From NCBI GenBank assembly GCA_040905445.1, contig JBBDRN010000016.1, positions 72,732-136,731 on the forward strand: 64,000 nt of DNA. Reading direction: 5' to 3'. This stretch comes from SKPT01 sp040905445 (lineage in GTDB: Bacteria > Planctomycetota > Phycisphaerae > Phycisphaerales > Phycisphaeraceae). Position 1 is the stretch's first letter. Each line of letters begins with the position of its first letter. The notes below the pieces were generated by a model. It ran no database searches, was not told the DNA's origin, and saw only the letters and a program-made list of their open reading frames with translations. Shown piece after piece: positions 8,244 through 16,213 of the stretch. Made by a program: the position numbers and the translations under genes.

Positions 8244-8307
8244 TTCGTCGTTTCCGGGGGTGGTGGCGAAACGGCGTTGGCGCCCCTTGGAGGCCGCCGA
8301 CGCGGGC

Positions 8308-8336
8308 TTGACCGCCTGCGGCCCGGTCCGTAGCAT
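8308..8336 (+). promoter_or_regulatory. Housekeeping-type promoter of tRNA-Gln(CTG)
   Basis: TTGACC (8308-8313), a 17-base spacer, then TAGCAT (8331-8336). This is a good match to the sigma-70 consensus and lies 29 bases before the tRNA 5' end. Confidence 0.7.
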
Positions 8337-8365
8337 GACCCGCGGTGCCGTGTTGCGCCGACAAA

Positions 8366-8436
8366 TGGGGATTGGTGTAACGGTAGCACGACTGACTCTG
8401 AATCAGTTAGTCCAGGTTCGAATCCTGGATCCCCAG
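8366..8436 (+). tRNA. tRNA-Gln, anticodon CTG
   Basis: A 71-base cloverleaf: acceptor arms TGGGGAT / ATCCCCA with discriminator G, short D arm (GGTGTAACGGTAGCA), anticodon stem ACTGA / TCAGT around loop CTCTGAA giving anticodon CTG, and T arm GGTTCGAATCC. The U1-A72 acceptor end is usual for glutamine tRNAs. CCA is not encoded. A close relative with anticodon TTG is at 24648. Confidence 0.96.
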
Positions 8437-8576
8437 TTACTCATGTCCGCGTCGGTGTTTATCATTACCATCTGACGTCCGCGAGCCGTGCTCCCGCGGC
8501 CGGTTCGCTGTTGCCCTCCGTCGGCGGCCGAGCCTCGCGCTCGCCGATGACGCACGTTTAACCCAAGGCCACCGCC

Positions 8577-9173
8577 ATGCCCATCACCGCCGCCACGCTC
8601 CCGCCCCACCTCGCGCTGCACGCCGCCTCGCTGCGCGTCGACCCCGCCACCGGCGAGCTCGCGGGGTCGCTCGTTGATGAGTCCACGCGCACGCTCGGCG
8701 AGCTTGCCGGCCTGTTCGGCGATGAGGCTGCTCGCCAGGCCATGGACGCCGACACGCTTGCTTATCGCGTGCTGCGGCATCACCCCGTCGAGGACGGCAA
8801 CGACGGCGGGCTCTTCTTCGGCACCAGCTTCGTCCAGCCGGGCCGCGTCGGCGACGAGTACTTCATGACCCGCGGCCACTTCCACAGCCGCATCCAGGCT
8901 GGCGAGTATTACTGGTGCATCGCCGGCCAGGGCGTGCTTATCCTCATGGACGAGCAGCGCCGCTGCTGGGGCGAGCGGCTCGAACCCGGCACGGTGCACT
9001 ACATCCCGGGCCGGATCGCGCATCGGCTCGCCAACACGGGCGCGACCACGCTCCACGTCGGCGCCTGCTGGCCCGCCGACGCCGGCCACGACTACGCCGC
9101 CATCGCCGAGCGCGGCTTCTCGGCACGCCTGCGCTGCATCGACGGCCAACCCCGCCTCGTCGAGGCCGATTGA
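8577..9173 (+). CDS. Glucose-6-phosphate isomerase, archaeal-type cupin
   Basis: Converts glucose-6-phosphate to fructose-6-phosphate using a cupin fold unrelated to the common PGI. The 198-residue protein contains TRGHFHSRIQAGEYYWCIAG, supplying His101, His103 and Glu110 as metal ligands, with the fourth ligand His149 at the spacing (39 residues from the Glu) known for the Pyrococcus enzyme. This form is typical of Euryarchaeota and found in scattered bacteria. ATG 8577 follows an AAGG stretch about 13 bases upstream. It neighbours rpe, so the two may serve the same sugar-phosphate pool, although a tRNA gene lies between them. Confidence 0.88.
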   Translation: MPITAATLPPHLALHAASLRVDPATGELAGSLVDESTRTLGELAGLFGDEAARQAMDADTLAYRVLRHHPVEDGNDGGLFFGTSFVQPGRVGDEYFMTRGHFHSRIQAGEYYWCIAGQGVLILMDEQRRCWGERLEPGTVHYIPGRIAHRLANTGATTLHVGACWPADAGHDYAAIAERGFSARLRCIDGQPRLVEAD

Positions 9174-9283
9174 TCCCCACGTTCACCTGTCGCCCGACCC
9201 GGCGCACCGCCGGTCATGCAGGCCTACCGCCCCTCTTGCGGTACGATGGGCCCGACACGCGATCACCGACAAGGAGCGACACG

Positions 9284-10225
9284 ATGCAGGAGCGCACTCT
9301 CGGACGCACGGGCCTGCGCGTCAGCGTGCTCGGGCTCGGGGCCGGCGGCGGCAGCCGGCTCGGGCAGTCCACGGGCCACGACGTCGACCACAGCGTCGAC
9401 ATCGTCCTCCAGGCCATCGACCTCGGCGTCAACTTCATCGACACCGCCGAGGGCTACCTCACCGAGCCGATCGTCGGCCGCGCCATCGCCCAGCGCGACC
9501 GCAGCCGCCTCGTCATCTCCACCAAGAAGACGCCTGCCCGCGACGGCGAGCTGATCACCGCCGACCAGCTCGCCGCCGGGCTCGAGCGCAGCCTGCGACA
9601 CCTCGGCACCGACTGCATCGACATCTACCACCTGCACGGCCTGCCGACGCAGCTCTACGAGCAGGCGCGCGACGAGCTCGTCCCCGCCATGCAGCGGCTG
9701 CGCGACCAGGGCAAGATCCGCCACATCGGTGTCACCGAACCGTTCCACAGCGACCCCGGCCACGCAATGCTCGCGCAGGCGGTGGACGACGACTGCTGGG
9801 ACGTGATGATGGTGGGCTTCAATATTCTCAACCAGTCGGCGCGGGAGCGCGTGCTCGAGGCGGCGCGTCGGCGCGATGTGGGGATCCTCGACATGTTCGC
9901 CGTACGCAACGACCTGCGCCAGCCCGAGAAGCTGCGGCAGACGGTGGCGCAGCTCATCGAGCGCGGGCAGATCGACGCGGAGGCGGTCGACGCGGCGCGG
10001 CCGCTGGACTGGCTCCTTCATGACGCCGGGGCCGTGAGCCTGACCGATGCCGCGTACCGCTTCTGCCGCGACGAGCCGGGCGTGCACGTCGTGCTGTGCG
10101 GCACGGGCAACCCGGCGCACCTGCGCGAGAACGTCGCGTCGATCGAGCGTGGCCCGCTGCCGTCCGCCGACCGCGAGCGCGCGATGCAGATGTTCGCCGC
10201 GGTGGACACCGTCTCCGGTCAATAA
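9284..10225 (+). CDS. Aldo/keto reductase family protein
   Basis: A 313-residue NAD(P)H-dependent oxidoreductase of the AKR fold. The catalytic tetrad is recognisable: Asp and Tyr in FIDTAEGY, Lys in STKK and His in YHLHG. The substrate is unknown. ATG 9284 follows AAGGAG (9271-9276); the frame open to 8915 overlaps the previous gene and is a shadow. A TACGAT -10-like element lies at 9242-9247. The stop codon TAA (10223-10225) falls inside an AATAAAG that begins a dispersed palindromic repeat. Confidence 0.9.
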   Translation: MQERTLGRTGLRVSVLGLGAGGGSRLGQSTGHDVDHSVDIVLQAIDLGVNFIDTAEGYLTEPIVGRAIAQRDRSRLVISTKKTPARDGELITADQLAAGLERSLRHLGTDCIDIYHLHGLPTQLYEQARDELVPAMQRLRDQGKIRHIGVTEPFHSDPGHAMLAQAVDDDCWDVMMVGFNILNQSARERVLEAARRRDVGILDMFAVRNDLRQPEKLRQTVAQLIERGQIDAEAVDAARPLDWLLHDAGAVSLTDAAYRFCRDEPGVHVVLCGTGNPAHLRENVASIERGPLPSADRERAMQMFAAVDTVSGQ

Positions 10226-10387
10226 AGCCGGGACCGGTGGTCCCGGTCGGACCCGGCCGGGCGCAGGACTTCGCGCGAGCCACCGTCCGTCGCAGCACCG
10301 ACGCCATCACGCCGGGCGTCGTCACGCGCCCCGATCCGATTGGACCGTCTGCCACGTTTCGGCCGGGACCACCGATCCCGGCTTTAT
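10222..10387. repeat. Paired palindromic repeats of the CCGGGACC / GGTCCCGG family
   Basis: Two 25-base units face each other. 10222-10246 reads ATAAAGCCGGGACCGG then TGGTCCCGG; 10363-10387 reads CCGGGACCACCG then ATCCCGGCTTTAT. Each is itself a hairpin, and together they form an inverted pair 116 bases apart. A single third unit is at 43854-43878. The first unit overlaps the stop codon of the aldo/keto reductase gene. The rest of this 309-base gap holds a CTCGCG/GCGAG-rich stretch (10401-10440) and a TACAAT -10-like element at 10452-10457. Confidence 0.7.
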
Positions 10388-10534
10388 ACCCAACCCCTCC
10401 TCTCGCGCCCCCCGCGCTCTCCGCGCCCTCCGCGAGAACTCCTCTGCGCGGTACAATCCGCTCTCGCTTCCGTCGCCGGGAGCGGCCGCCACCCGGCGGG
10501 CTGACGACACCTCGCCAGAGCAAGGAACACCACG

Positions 10535-12073
10535 ATGATCGACACGACCCCCGCAGTATGGCTCATCGGCGCGACGCTCGCGTTGACCCTGGCGTTCGCC
10601 GCCCCCGCTCGGGCGGACGACCCCGCCACGGCCGACGACGGCCCCGACCCGGCCGCCTACCGCCAGCAGATGATGGGCAACCCCAACCTGCAGCGGCTCG
10701 ACGGCGAAGCCTTCACCTGGCACGCCCGCTCCGGCGTCGGGCGGTTCTTCAACGCCTACGAGGCCTTCGGCGACGAGCGCTGGCTTGAAGAAGCCAGCGT
10801 CTACTTCGACTGGCTCATCGAACAGATGGAGACCGAGCCCGACGGCTACCGCGGTTGGGTCGGCGCACGCATCGGCACCGATGGCGAGCTGCAGGGCCCG
10901 CACGTCGTCGGCGACGCCAACCTCATCGAGCCCATGCTCCACTTCGCCGAGATCGTCGCCGCCGACGAGGCCCTGCAGGAGCAATTCGGCGACAAGGCCG
11001 ACGAATACGTCGACGTCGCCCTGGAGGTCATCGAAAAGTGGGACGCCCGCGGCTCGTGGGAGGTCGACGGCGACTTCGCCGTCTACACCCAGCAGGACCA
11101 GTGGCGCCGCCGCGACAACCCCGGCGAGTTCGTCACCATCCCCGAGCTCAAGCGCACCGAGAACATGAACAAGAGCGGCAAGATGGGCGTCGCCTTCCTC
11201 CGCCTCTACCGCATCACCGGCGACGAGCAGTGGCGCGACCGCGCGGTCCGCATCTTCAGCCAGTACAAGCGCATCATGCGCTACTTCGAGGACGAGGACC
11301 GCTACATCTTCAACTTCTGGGAGCCGTTCGGCCCCTGGGACATCAACGAAGACAACGTGCCCGTCGGCTGGATCAACGTCCACCCCAACCGCGCCGGCTA
11401 CCAGGGTGGCGAGCTGGGCATGATCGTCGAGGCCTACCACAACGGCATCGTCTTCACCGAAGAGGACATGCAGCGCCTCATCCGCACCAACCACTTCATG
11501 TGGAACGGCGATGAAGCGAACCCCGACTTCGTCGCCGCCGACGGCCGCTCCGACGCCGGCACGCTCTGGGACGCGCTCGCCGATTTCGACGAAACCATCC
11601 GCGAGCTGCGCCTCGCCTCGGCGATGCGCGGCGGCGACTCGCTCAACAACCGCATCGACCGCGCCTACGCCGAGCGCGTCCTCGCCCAGCAGCCGATCAG
11701 CTTCGAGCGGCGGCACGTCACCAGCGACGATCAACTCATCATCCCGGACATCAACCTCTACGAAAGCCGGGAGCTCAACTTCGCGGCCGCAATCCCCGGG
11801 CACGTTACGCCCGGCGAGGCGGTCGTCCACCTCGCCACGCAGGTCCGCGGCCAAGGGACGCTGCGCATCGACCTGTTCGACGACGAGGGCGAGCACGTCG
11901 CCACGCTCGATGAGCGCGAGGTCGACGGCACCGAAAGCTTCGACGGCCGCGCGGGCTTCGAGACGCTCGTCTGGGACGGCCGCGTCGAAGGCGAGCCCCT
12001 TCCCGCCGGCCATTACACCGTCCGCTGGACGCTCAACGACAGCCGCCGCGAACGCGGCCTCGAGATCCGCTGA
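10535..12073 (+). CDS. Secreted protein, probable alpha-helical toroid with C-terminal Ig-like (FlgD-type) domain
   Basis: A 512-residue exported protein; residues 1-27 are a signal peptide ending ARADD. The body (about 40-370) is helical and rich in aromatic and acidic residues, with repeated helix-hairpin patterns (GRFFNAYEAFGDERWLEEA, MGVAFLRLYRITGDEQWRDRA) like those of six-hairpin glycosidase or epimerase toroids. The last ~90 residues (RIDLFDDEGEHVATL ... LPAGHYTVRW) match the FlgD Ig-like fold often appended to secreted proteins of planctomycetes. No catalytic residues can be assigned. It is followed on the same strand after 140 bases by a GH-like protein, suggesting a joint role in glycan handling. 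Confidence 0.6.
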   Translation: MIDTTPAVWLIGATLALTLAFAAPARADDPATADDGPDPAAYRQQMMGNPNLQRLDGEAFTWHARSGVGRFFNAYEAFGDERWLEEASVYFDWLIEQMETEPDGYRGWVGARIGTDGELQGPHVVGDANLIEPMLHFAEIVAADEALQEQFGDKADEYVDVALEVIEKWDARGSWEVDGDFAVYTQQDQWRRRDNPGEFVTIPELKRTENMNKSGKMGVAFLRLYRITGDEQWRDRAVRIFSQYKRIMRYFEDEDRYIFNFWEPFGPWDINEDNVPVGWINVHPNRAGYQGGELGMIVEAYHNGIVFTEEDMQRLIRTNHFMWNGDEANPDFVAADGRSDAGTLWDALADFDETIRELRLASAMRGGDSLNNRIDRAYAERVLAQQPISFERRHVTSDDQLIIPDINLYESRELNFAAAIPGHVTPGEAVVHLATQVRGQGTLRIDLFDDEGEHVATLDEREVDGTESFDGRAGFETLVWDGRVEGEPLPAGHYTVRWTLNDSRRERGLEIR

Positions 12074-12213
12074 TCGGGGGGCAACCAGGGAAGTCAGGGA
12101 ATACGAAGGCGGACACGTTTAGCCGCCGCGCCCACGCGGCGCTCCCTCCCCCTCCCCTGACTCCCTCGACTCCCCCGACTCCCTCCTTCCCCCCCGCCCC
12201 CCAGGAGTTCACC

Positions 12214-14268
12214 ATGCTGCCCACACCCCGCCTTGTCATTCACGCGCTCGCCGCCGCCTTCATGCTGCTCGGCGTCGGCGTCGCCGCCGACGCCCGTGCC
12301 GACGTCCGCGTCTGGAACTACCACGTCCTCGGCGACCCGTTCACCATCGAAGACCCGGGCGAGTTCGGCGCGATGCGCATCGTCGGCACACGCAACGGCA
12401 GCTTCTCCGGTGCCGTCGCCGTCGAGTCCGACGAGCCGATCGAAGGCCTGCGTGCCAACCTCACCACCAGCCTCGCCAGCGACGACGGCGCCATCGCCGA
12501 CGACCACGTCCAGGTCCGCTACGCCCTGCCCTGGGAGCGCACCAACAGCCGCCCGCCCGGCCTCGACATCCTCCAGGCCGAAGCGCCTCGCACCATCAAT
12601 GCCGAGCAGAGCGACCGCATCCTCGCCGGCGTCTGGGTCACCGTCGCCATCCCCGACGACCTCGCCCCCGGCACCTACCGCGGCGAGCTGACCATCAACG
12701 CCCGCAACCTCGACCCGCAGACCGTCGACATCGAGCTGACCGTCATCGACTGGCGCGCTCCCGACCCCGGCGACTGGCGGACGTGGATCGAGATGATCCA
12801 GTCGCCCGACACGCTCGCCATCGAGTACGATCTCGAGCTCTGGTCGGACGAGCACTTCGACATGATCGCCCGCAGCTTCGAGCTCATCCGCACCTCCGGC
12901 AGCCGCGTCGTCTACGTCCCGCTCATCCGCGAAACCAACCAGGGCAACGAGCAGTCGATGGTCCGCTGGATCCGCAAGGCCGACGGCTCGCTCGAGCCCG
13001 ACTACTCGATCATGGAACGCTACCTCGACATCGCCCAGGAGCACCTCGGCGAGCTCGACCTCGTCGTCTTCTACGCCTGGGACGCCTACCTCGTCATGGA
13101 GTACCGCGGCAACTCCTACGAGGAGCGCCCCGAGGTCGACGAAAGCGCCGGCGCCTACGCCCAGACGCAACAGCGCCGCAACCAGCAGCGATGGGACATG
13201 CGCCAGAAGGGCCTGACCGTCACCATCATCGATGAGGCCACCGGCGAAGTCGAGGAGGACGGCCGCCTGCCGCTCTACCTTGACGCCGAGGCATCCCGCG
13301 AGATCTGGAAGCCCGTCTACGACGAGCTGCGCGTGCGCATGCGAAGCCGCGGCCTCGAAGACGCCATGGCCCTGTCCATGGTCACCGACGTCGAGCCCAC
13401 CCGCGAGGAGGTCGAGTTCTTCAACGAGGTCACCGGCGGCCTGCCGTGGATCGCCCACTCCCACCCGTCGCGCATCAGCGGCAAGCCTTCGCCCAACAAC
13501 GCGCTGCGCAGCGTCGGCGACATCACCTACCAGGCCCACGCCTACAACCTCGTCTACCAGGTCAACCCCGAAGAGGGACGCATGTACGGCTGGGACGTCC
13601 CTGAACGCCGCGCCTACCTCTGCCGCTTCGGCCTGCTCAACGGTCCGCCGCTCCGCGTCCGGCAGATGCCGCTCTTGAACATCACCGGCAATCAGCGCGG
13701 CGTCGGCCGCCTCGGCGGCGACTTCTGGACCGCCGTCCGCGACGGCCGCGGGCGACGCGCCGGCCAGGCCTTCGCCCGTTACCCCGAGAACCACTGGCGA
13801 GGCCTCAACATCAACAGTTGGTTCCTCGCCCCCGGCGTCGATGGCCCCGTCGCCACCGCACGCCTTGAGAACCTGCGCGAGGGCGTGCTCGAATGCGAGG
13901 CCCGCATCGTCATCGAAAGCGTGCTCATCGACGACGCCCGCCGCCAACAGCTCGACCCCGACCTCGCCGAGCGCGCCCAGCAGGTGCTCGACGATCACCA
14001 CTGGGTCATGTGGCGCAGCATCTGGACCAATGAGGAAGAACTGCGAATGCTCGGCCGCATCTCCGGCCGCAGCACCTACGAAGCGATCTGGGGCGGCCTC
14101 AGCAACGCCGGCGTCGACATGCCAGGCTTCTGGGAAGGCGCCGCCCGCAACAAGCGCAGCGAGGAAGACCGCAAGGGCCTGGCGTGGTACGTCGCCGAGT
14201 CCAACTGGCAGGACATCAACGAACGGCTCTTCACCATCGCCGCCGAGGTCCAGCGCGCCGCCGAGTGA
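12214..14268 (+). CDS. Secreted glycoside-hydrolase-like protein (GH123/DUF4091-type architecture)
   Basis: A 684-residue exported protein with a signal peptide of about 30 residues (ending ADARAD). A beta-rich N-terminal domain contains the phrase LAPGTYRGELTI, typical of the N-terminal domain of GH123 and DUF4091 proteins. It is followed by a probable TIM barrel with acidic and aromatic motifs (LDLVVFYAWDAYLVMEYRG, YDELRVRMRSRGLEDAMALS, GLPWIAHSHPSR), and the C-terminal region resembles DUF4091 (FARYPENHWRGLNINSWFLAPGVDGP). GH123 cleaves N-acetylgalactosaminides, but that activity should not be assumed. The start has AGGAG at 12204-12208. A perfect terminator hairpin follows at 14295. Confidence 0.65.
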   Translation: MLPTPRLVIHALAAAFMLLGVGVAADARADVRVWNYHVLGDPFTIEDPGEFGAMRIVGTRNGSFSGAVAVESDEPIEGLRANLTTSLASDDGAIADDHVQVRYALPWERTNSRPPGLDILQAEAPRTINAEQSDRILAGVWVTVAIPDDLAPGTYRGELTINARNLDPQTVDIELTVIDWRAPDPGDWRTWIEMIQSPDTLAIEYDLELWSDEHFDMIARSFELIRTSGSRVVYVPLIRETNQGNEQSMVRWIRKADGSLEPDYSIMERYLDIAQEHLGELDLVVFYAWDAYLVMEYRGNSYEERPEVDESAGAYAQTQQRRNQQRWDMRQKGLTVTIIDEATGEVEEDGRLPLYLDAEASREIWKPVYDELRVRMRSRGLEDAMALSMVTDVEPTREEVEFFNEVTGGLPWIAHSHPSRISGKPSPNNALRSVGDITYQAHAYNLVYQVNPEEGRMYGWDVPERRAYLCRFGLLNGPPLRVRQMPLLNITGNQRGVGRLGGDFWTAVRDGRGRRAGQAFARYPENHWRGLNINSWFLAPGVDGPVATARLENLREGVLECEARIVIESVLIDDARRQQLDPDLAERAQQVLDDHHWVMWRSIWTNEEELRMLGRISGRSTYEAIWGGLSNAGVDMPGFWEGAARNKRSEEDRKGLAWYVAESNWQDINERLFTIAAEVQRAAE

Positions 14269-14294
14269 CGCAACGCCAGCACGCGCCTACCGAC

Positions 14295-14324
14295 GAAGCC
14301 CACGGACGGCCGTCCGTGGGCTTC
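14295..14324. terminator. 30-base perfect palindrome, bidirectional terminator
   Basis: A 15-bp stem GAAGCCCACGGACGG with its exact reverse complement, followed by TTTG on the plus strand. It lies between the convergent ends of the GH-like gene (14268) and the DNA-repair operon (14368) and could stop transcription from both sides. Confidence 0.75.
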
Positions 14325-14367
14325 TTTGCGCGCGTGGGCTCGCAGGATCCGCTTCAACGCCCGCCGC

Positions 14368-15258
14368 TCACGCGCCCGCCGTCAGGGCCGCGAACAGATC
14401 CCCCTGCGCCTCGACCCGCTCGATCACCTCGTCGGGTCCGAACCCGGGGCCGGGCCTGCCCGGGTCGTCCATCCACGGCGTCAGCTCCTCCCACGTCATC
14501 GGCGCCGACACGCGCGGCACCGGCTCGGCCCGCAGCGAGTACACGCACACCGTCGTCTTCGACCGCGTGTTCTGCGACCAGTCCACGAACACCTTGCCCC
14601 CACGCCCCGCCTTGCTCATCCGGTCCGTCACCCACCGCCGATGGTGCTGCGCCAGCACGCGGGCCATCGACTGCGCCAGCCCCTTCGTGTAGTCGTAATC
14701 GCTGGGCTGACGCATCGGCACGTAGACGTGCAGGCCCTTGCCCCCCGAGTGCTTCGGATGGCCCCTCATGTCAAGCTTGGCGAGCATGGCCTTGAGCTCG
14801 AACGCCGCCTGCACGCACTGCCCGAACCCTGCCGGCGCGGTCGGGTCGAGATCGAAGACCATCGCGGTCGGACTGTTGGGCGTGTCGCTGTGGTGAAGCG
14901 ACGCGTGCAGTTCGATCGCGGCGAGATTGGCCGCCCACACCATGGCCGCCGCCTCGTCGAGCTGGCAGTAGGTGATCCGCCCATCGTCCTGGCTCTCGCT
15001 GGCGATCGACGCGACGGGCAGCCACGCCGGCCGATGCACCGGGCAGTTCTTCTGGTAGAACCATGGCCCCTCGACGCCGTCGGGAAACCGCCGCAGCGTC
15101 ACCGGCCGGCCGCGCAGATGCGGGAGCATTGTCGGCGCGATCCGCGCGTAGTACGCGATGAGCTGCGCCTTGGTGAACCCGGCGCGGTGGTACATCACCT
15201 TCTCGAGGTTCCCCAGCCGCAGCCGCCGCTTGCCGAATTGCACCGTGTGTGCCTGCAT
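14368..15258 (-). CDS. NHEJ primase-polymerase (LigD polymerase domain, stand-alone)
   Basis: A 296-residue archaeo-eukaryotic primase-type polymerase that fills in and extends ends during non-homologous end joining. Visible motifs are the metal-binding D-x-D in VFDLDP, SGGKGLHVYVP and VDWSQN, in the order known for LigD-Pol. It corresponds to one domain of the three-domain LigD of Pseudomonas or Mycobacterium, here encoded alone. I start at ATG 15258 because the frame upstream to 15318 is the translation of a REPIN-like repeat (VRTADPTG). It is the last gene of the minus-strand order ligase-Ku-polymerase. Confidence 0.92.
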   Translation of the reverse strand: MQAHTVQFGKRRLRLGNLEKVMYHRAGFTKAQLIAYYARIAPTMLPHLRGRPVTLRRFPDGVEGPWFYQKNCPVHRPAWLPVASIASESQDDGRITYCQLDEAAAMVWAANLAAIELHASLHHSDTPNSPTAMVFDLDPTAPAGFGQCVQAAFELKAMLAKLDMRGHPKHSGGKGLHVYVPMRQPSDYDYTKGLAQSMARVLAQHHRRWVTDRMSKAGRGGKVFVDWSQNTRSKTTVCVYSLRAEPVPRVSAPMTWEELTPWMDDPGRPGPGFGPDEVIERVEAQGDLFAALTAGA

Positions 15259-15262
15259 GCCC

Positions 15263-15330
15263 GTAGGGTCCGCTGTGCGGACCTTCTCCGACGCCGCGCC
15301 GCCGCCACCGGTCCGCACAGCGGGCCCTAC
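15263..15330. repeat. REPIN-like inverted repeat, copy A
   Basis: Left arm 15263-15283 begins GTAGGGTCCGCTGTGCGGAC. The right arm 15310-15330 is its reverse complement with one change, and the arms are separated by a 26-base unrelated spacer. Each arm also contains an internal palindrome GGTCCGC/GCGGACC. The element occupies nearly all of the 75-base gap between ku and the polymerase gene and overlaps the expected ribosome-site region of the latter. Confidence 0.9.
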
Positions 15331-15333
15331 CTC

Positions 15334-16173
15334 TCACGCGCTCTTCCGCCGCCGCCCGCTCTTGCGTTTGCCTTTGCCCTGCTGCCCGCCGGCCTGCTCC
15401 AGGCTCCGCTCCAGCGCCTCCATCAGGTTGATCACCTGCGGCGCCTCGGGCTCGGAGGACTCCTGCAACACCACGTCTTCGCGACCTTCCGCCTTCGCCT
15501 CGATCAGCTCCTGCAGCCGCCGCGTGTACGTGTCCTCAAACCGCGCCGGCTCGAACGGCTGCGTCAGCGCATCGACCAGTTGCTGCGCCACGCGCCGCTC
15601 CTGCTCGCTGGGCTCCACCGCCTCGGGCGGCTGAATCTCTTCGCCCTCGCCCACGCGGACGACCTCCTGGTCGTAGTGCATCGTCTCCAGCATGAGCACG
15701 TCCCGATCGCCCGCCCGGATCGCCGCCAGGTACTGCTTGCTGCGCATCACGAACGTCGCCAGCCCCACCTTCTCACGATCGCGCATGGCCTCGATCAGCA
15801 GCCGATACCCCTTCAGGCTCGACGCCTCGGGCAGCAGGTAGTACGGCCGCTCGTAATAAACCGGGTCGATCTCGCCGGCGTCGACGAACTGGCTGATCTC
15901 GATGTTCCGACCCTTCTCCGGCTCCAGCCGCTCCAGCTCTTCGTTGCGAATCAGCACATACTGCCCCGGCGCGAGTTCGTAGCCGCGCGCAGCCTTGTTG
16001 AAGTCATACTCCTCGCCCGTCTCCGGGCAGTAGAGCTTCCGCCGCAGCCGGCACGTCCCGTCTTCGCTGAGCATGTGAAAATGCACCGCCTGGTCGCGCA
16101 CGGCCGTGTGCAGCGTCACCGGAATGTTGACCATGCCGAACGAGATGTTGCCTTTCCAAATCGACCGCGCCAT
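15334..16173 (-). CDS. ku: Ku protein of bacterial NHEJ
   Basis: A 279-residue homodimeric DNA-end-binding protein. It begins MARSIWKGNISFGMVNIPV, the near-invariant bacterial Ku start, and contains YCPETG, RPYYLLP and LATFVMRSKQYLAAIR of the central ring. The C-terminus (GGQQGKGKRKSGRRRK) is a basic tail of the kind that binds DNA and recruits LigD. ATG 16173 is fixed by the family start; the longer frame upstream is spurious. It lies 40 bases downstream of the ligase stop. Confidence 0.96.
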   Translation of the reverse strand: MARSIWKGNISFGMVNIPVTLHTAVRDQAVHFHMLSEDGTCRLRRKLYCPETGEEYDFNKAARGYELAPGQYVLIRNEELERLEPEKGRNIEISQFVDAGEIDPVYYERPYYLLPEASSLKGYRLLIEAMRDREKVGLATFVMRSKQYLAAIRAGDRDVLMLETMHYDQEVVRVGEGEEIQPPEAVEPSEQERRVAQQLVDALTQPFEPARFEDTYTRRLQELIEAKAEGREDVVLQESSEPEAPQVINLMEALERSLEQAGGQQGKGKRKSGRRRKSA

Positions 16174-16213
16174 GACGCATCCTCTCGCTGATTCCAATCC
16201 CCGCCACGAGCCC

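Noticed and set aside
12094..14001. 635-residue open frame on the minus strand
   Set aside because: Opposite-strand shadow of the GH-like gene at 12214-14268. It is V/A/G/D-rich with no signal, motif or ribosome site, while the plus-strand frame has a signal peptide, ribosome site and domain logic.
14326..16191. 621-residue open frame on the plus strand
   Set aside because: Antisense to the well-supported polymerase and Ku genes; Arg/His/Leu-rich noise.
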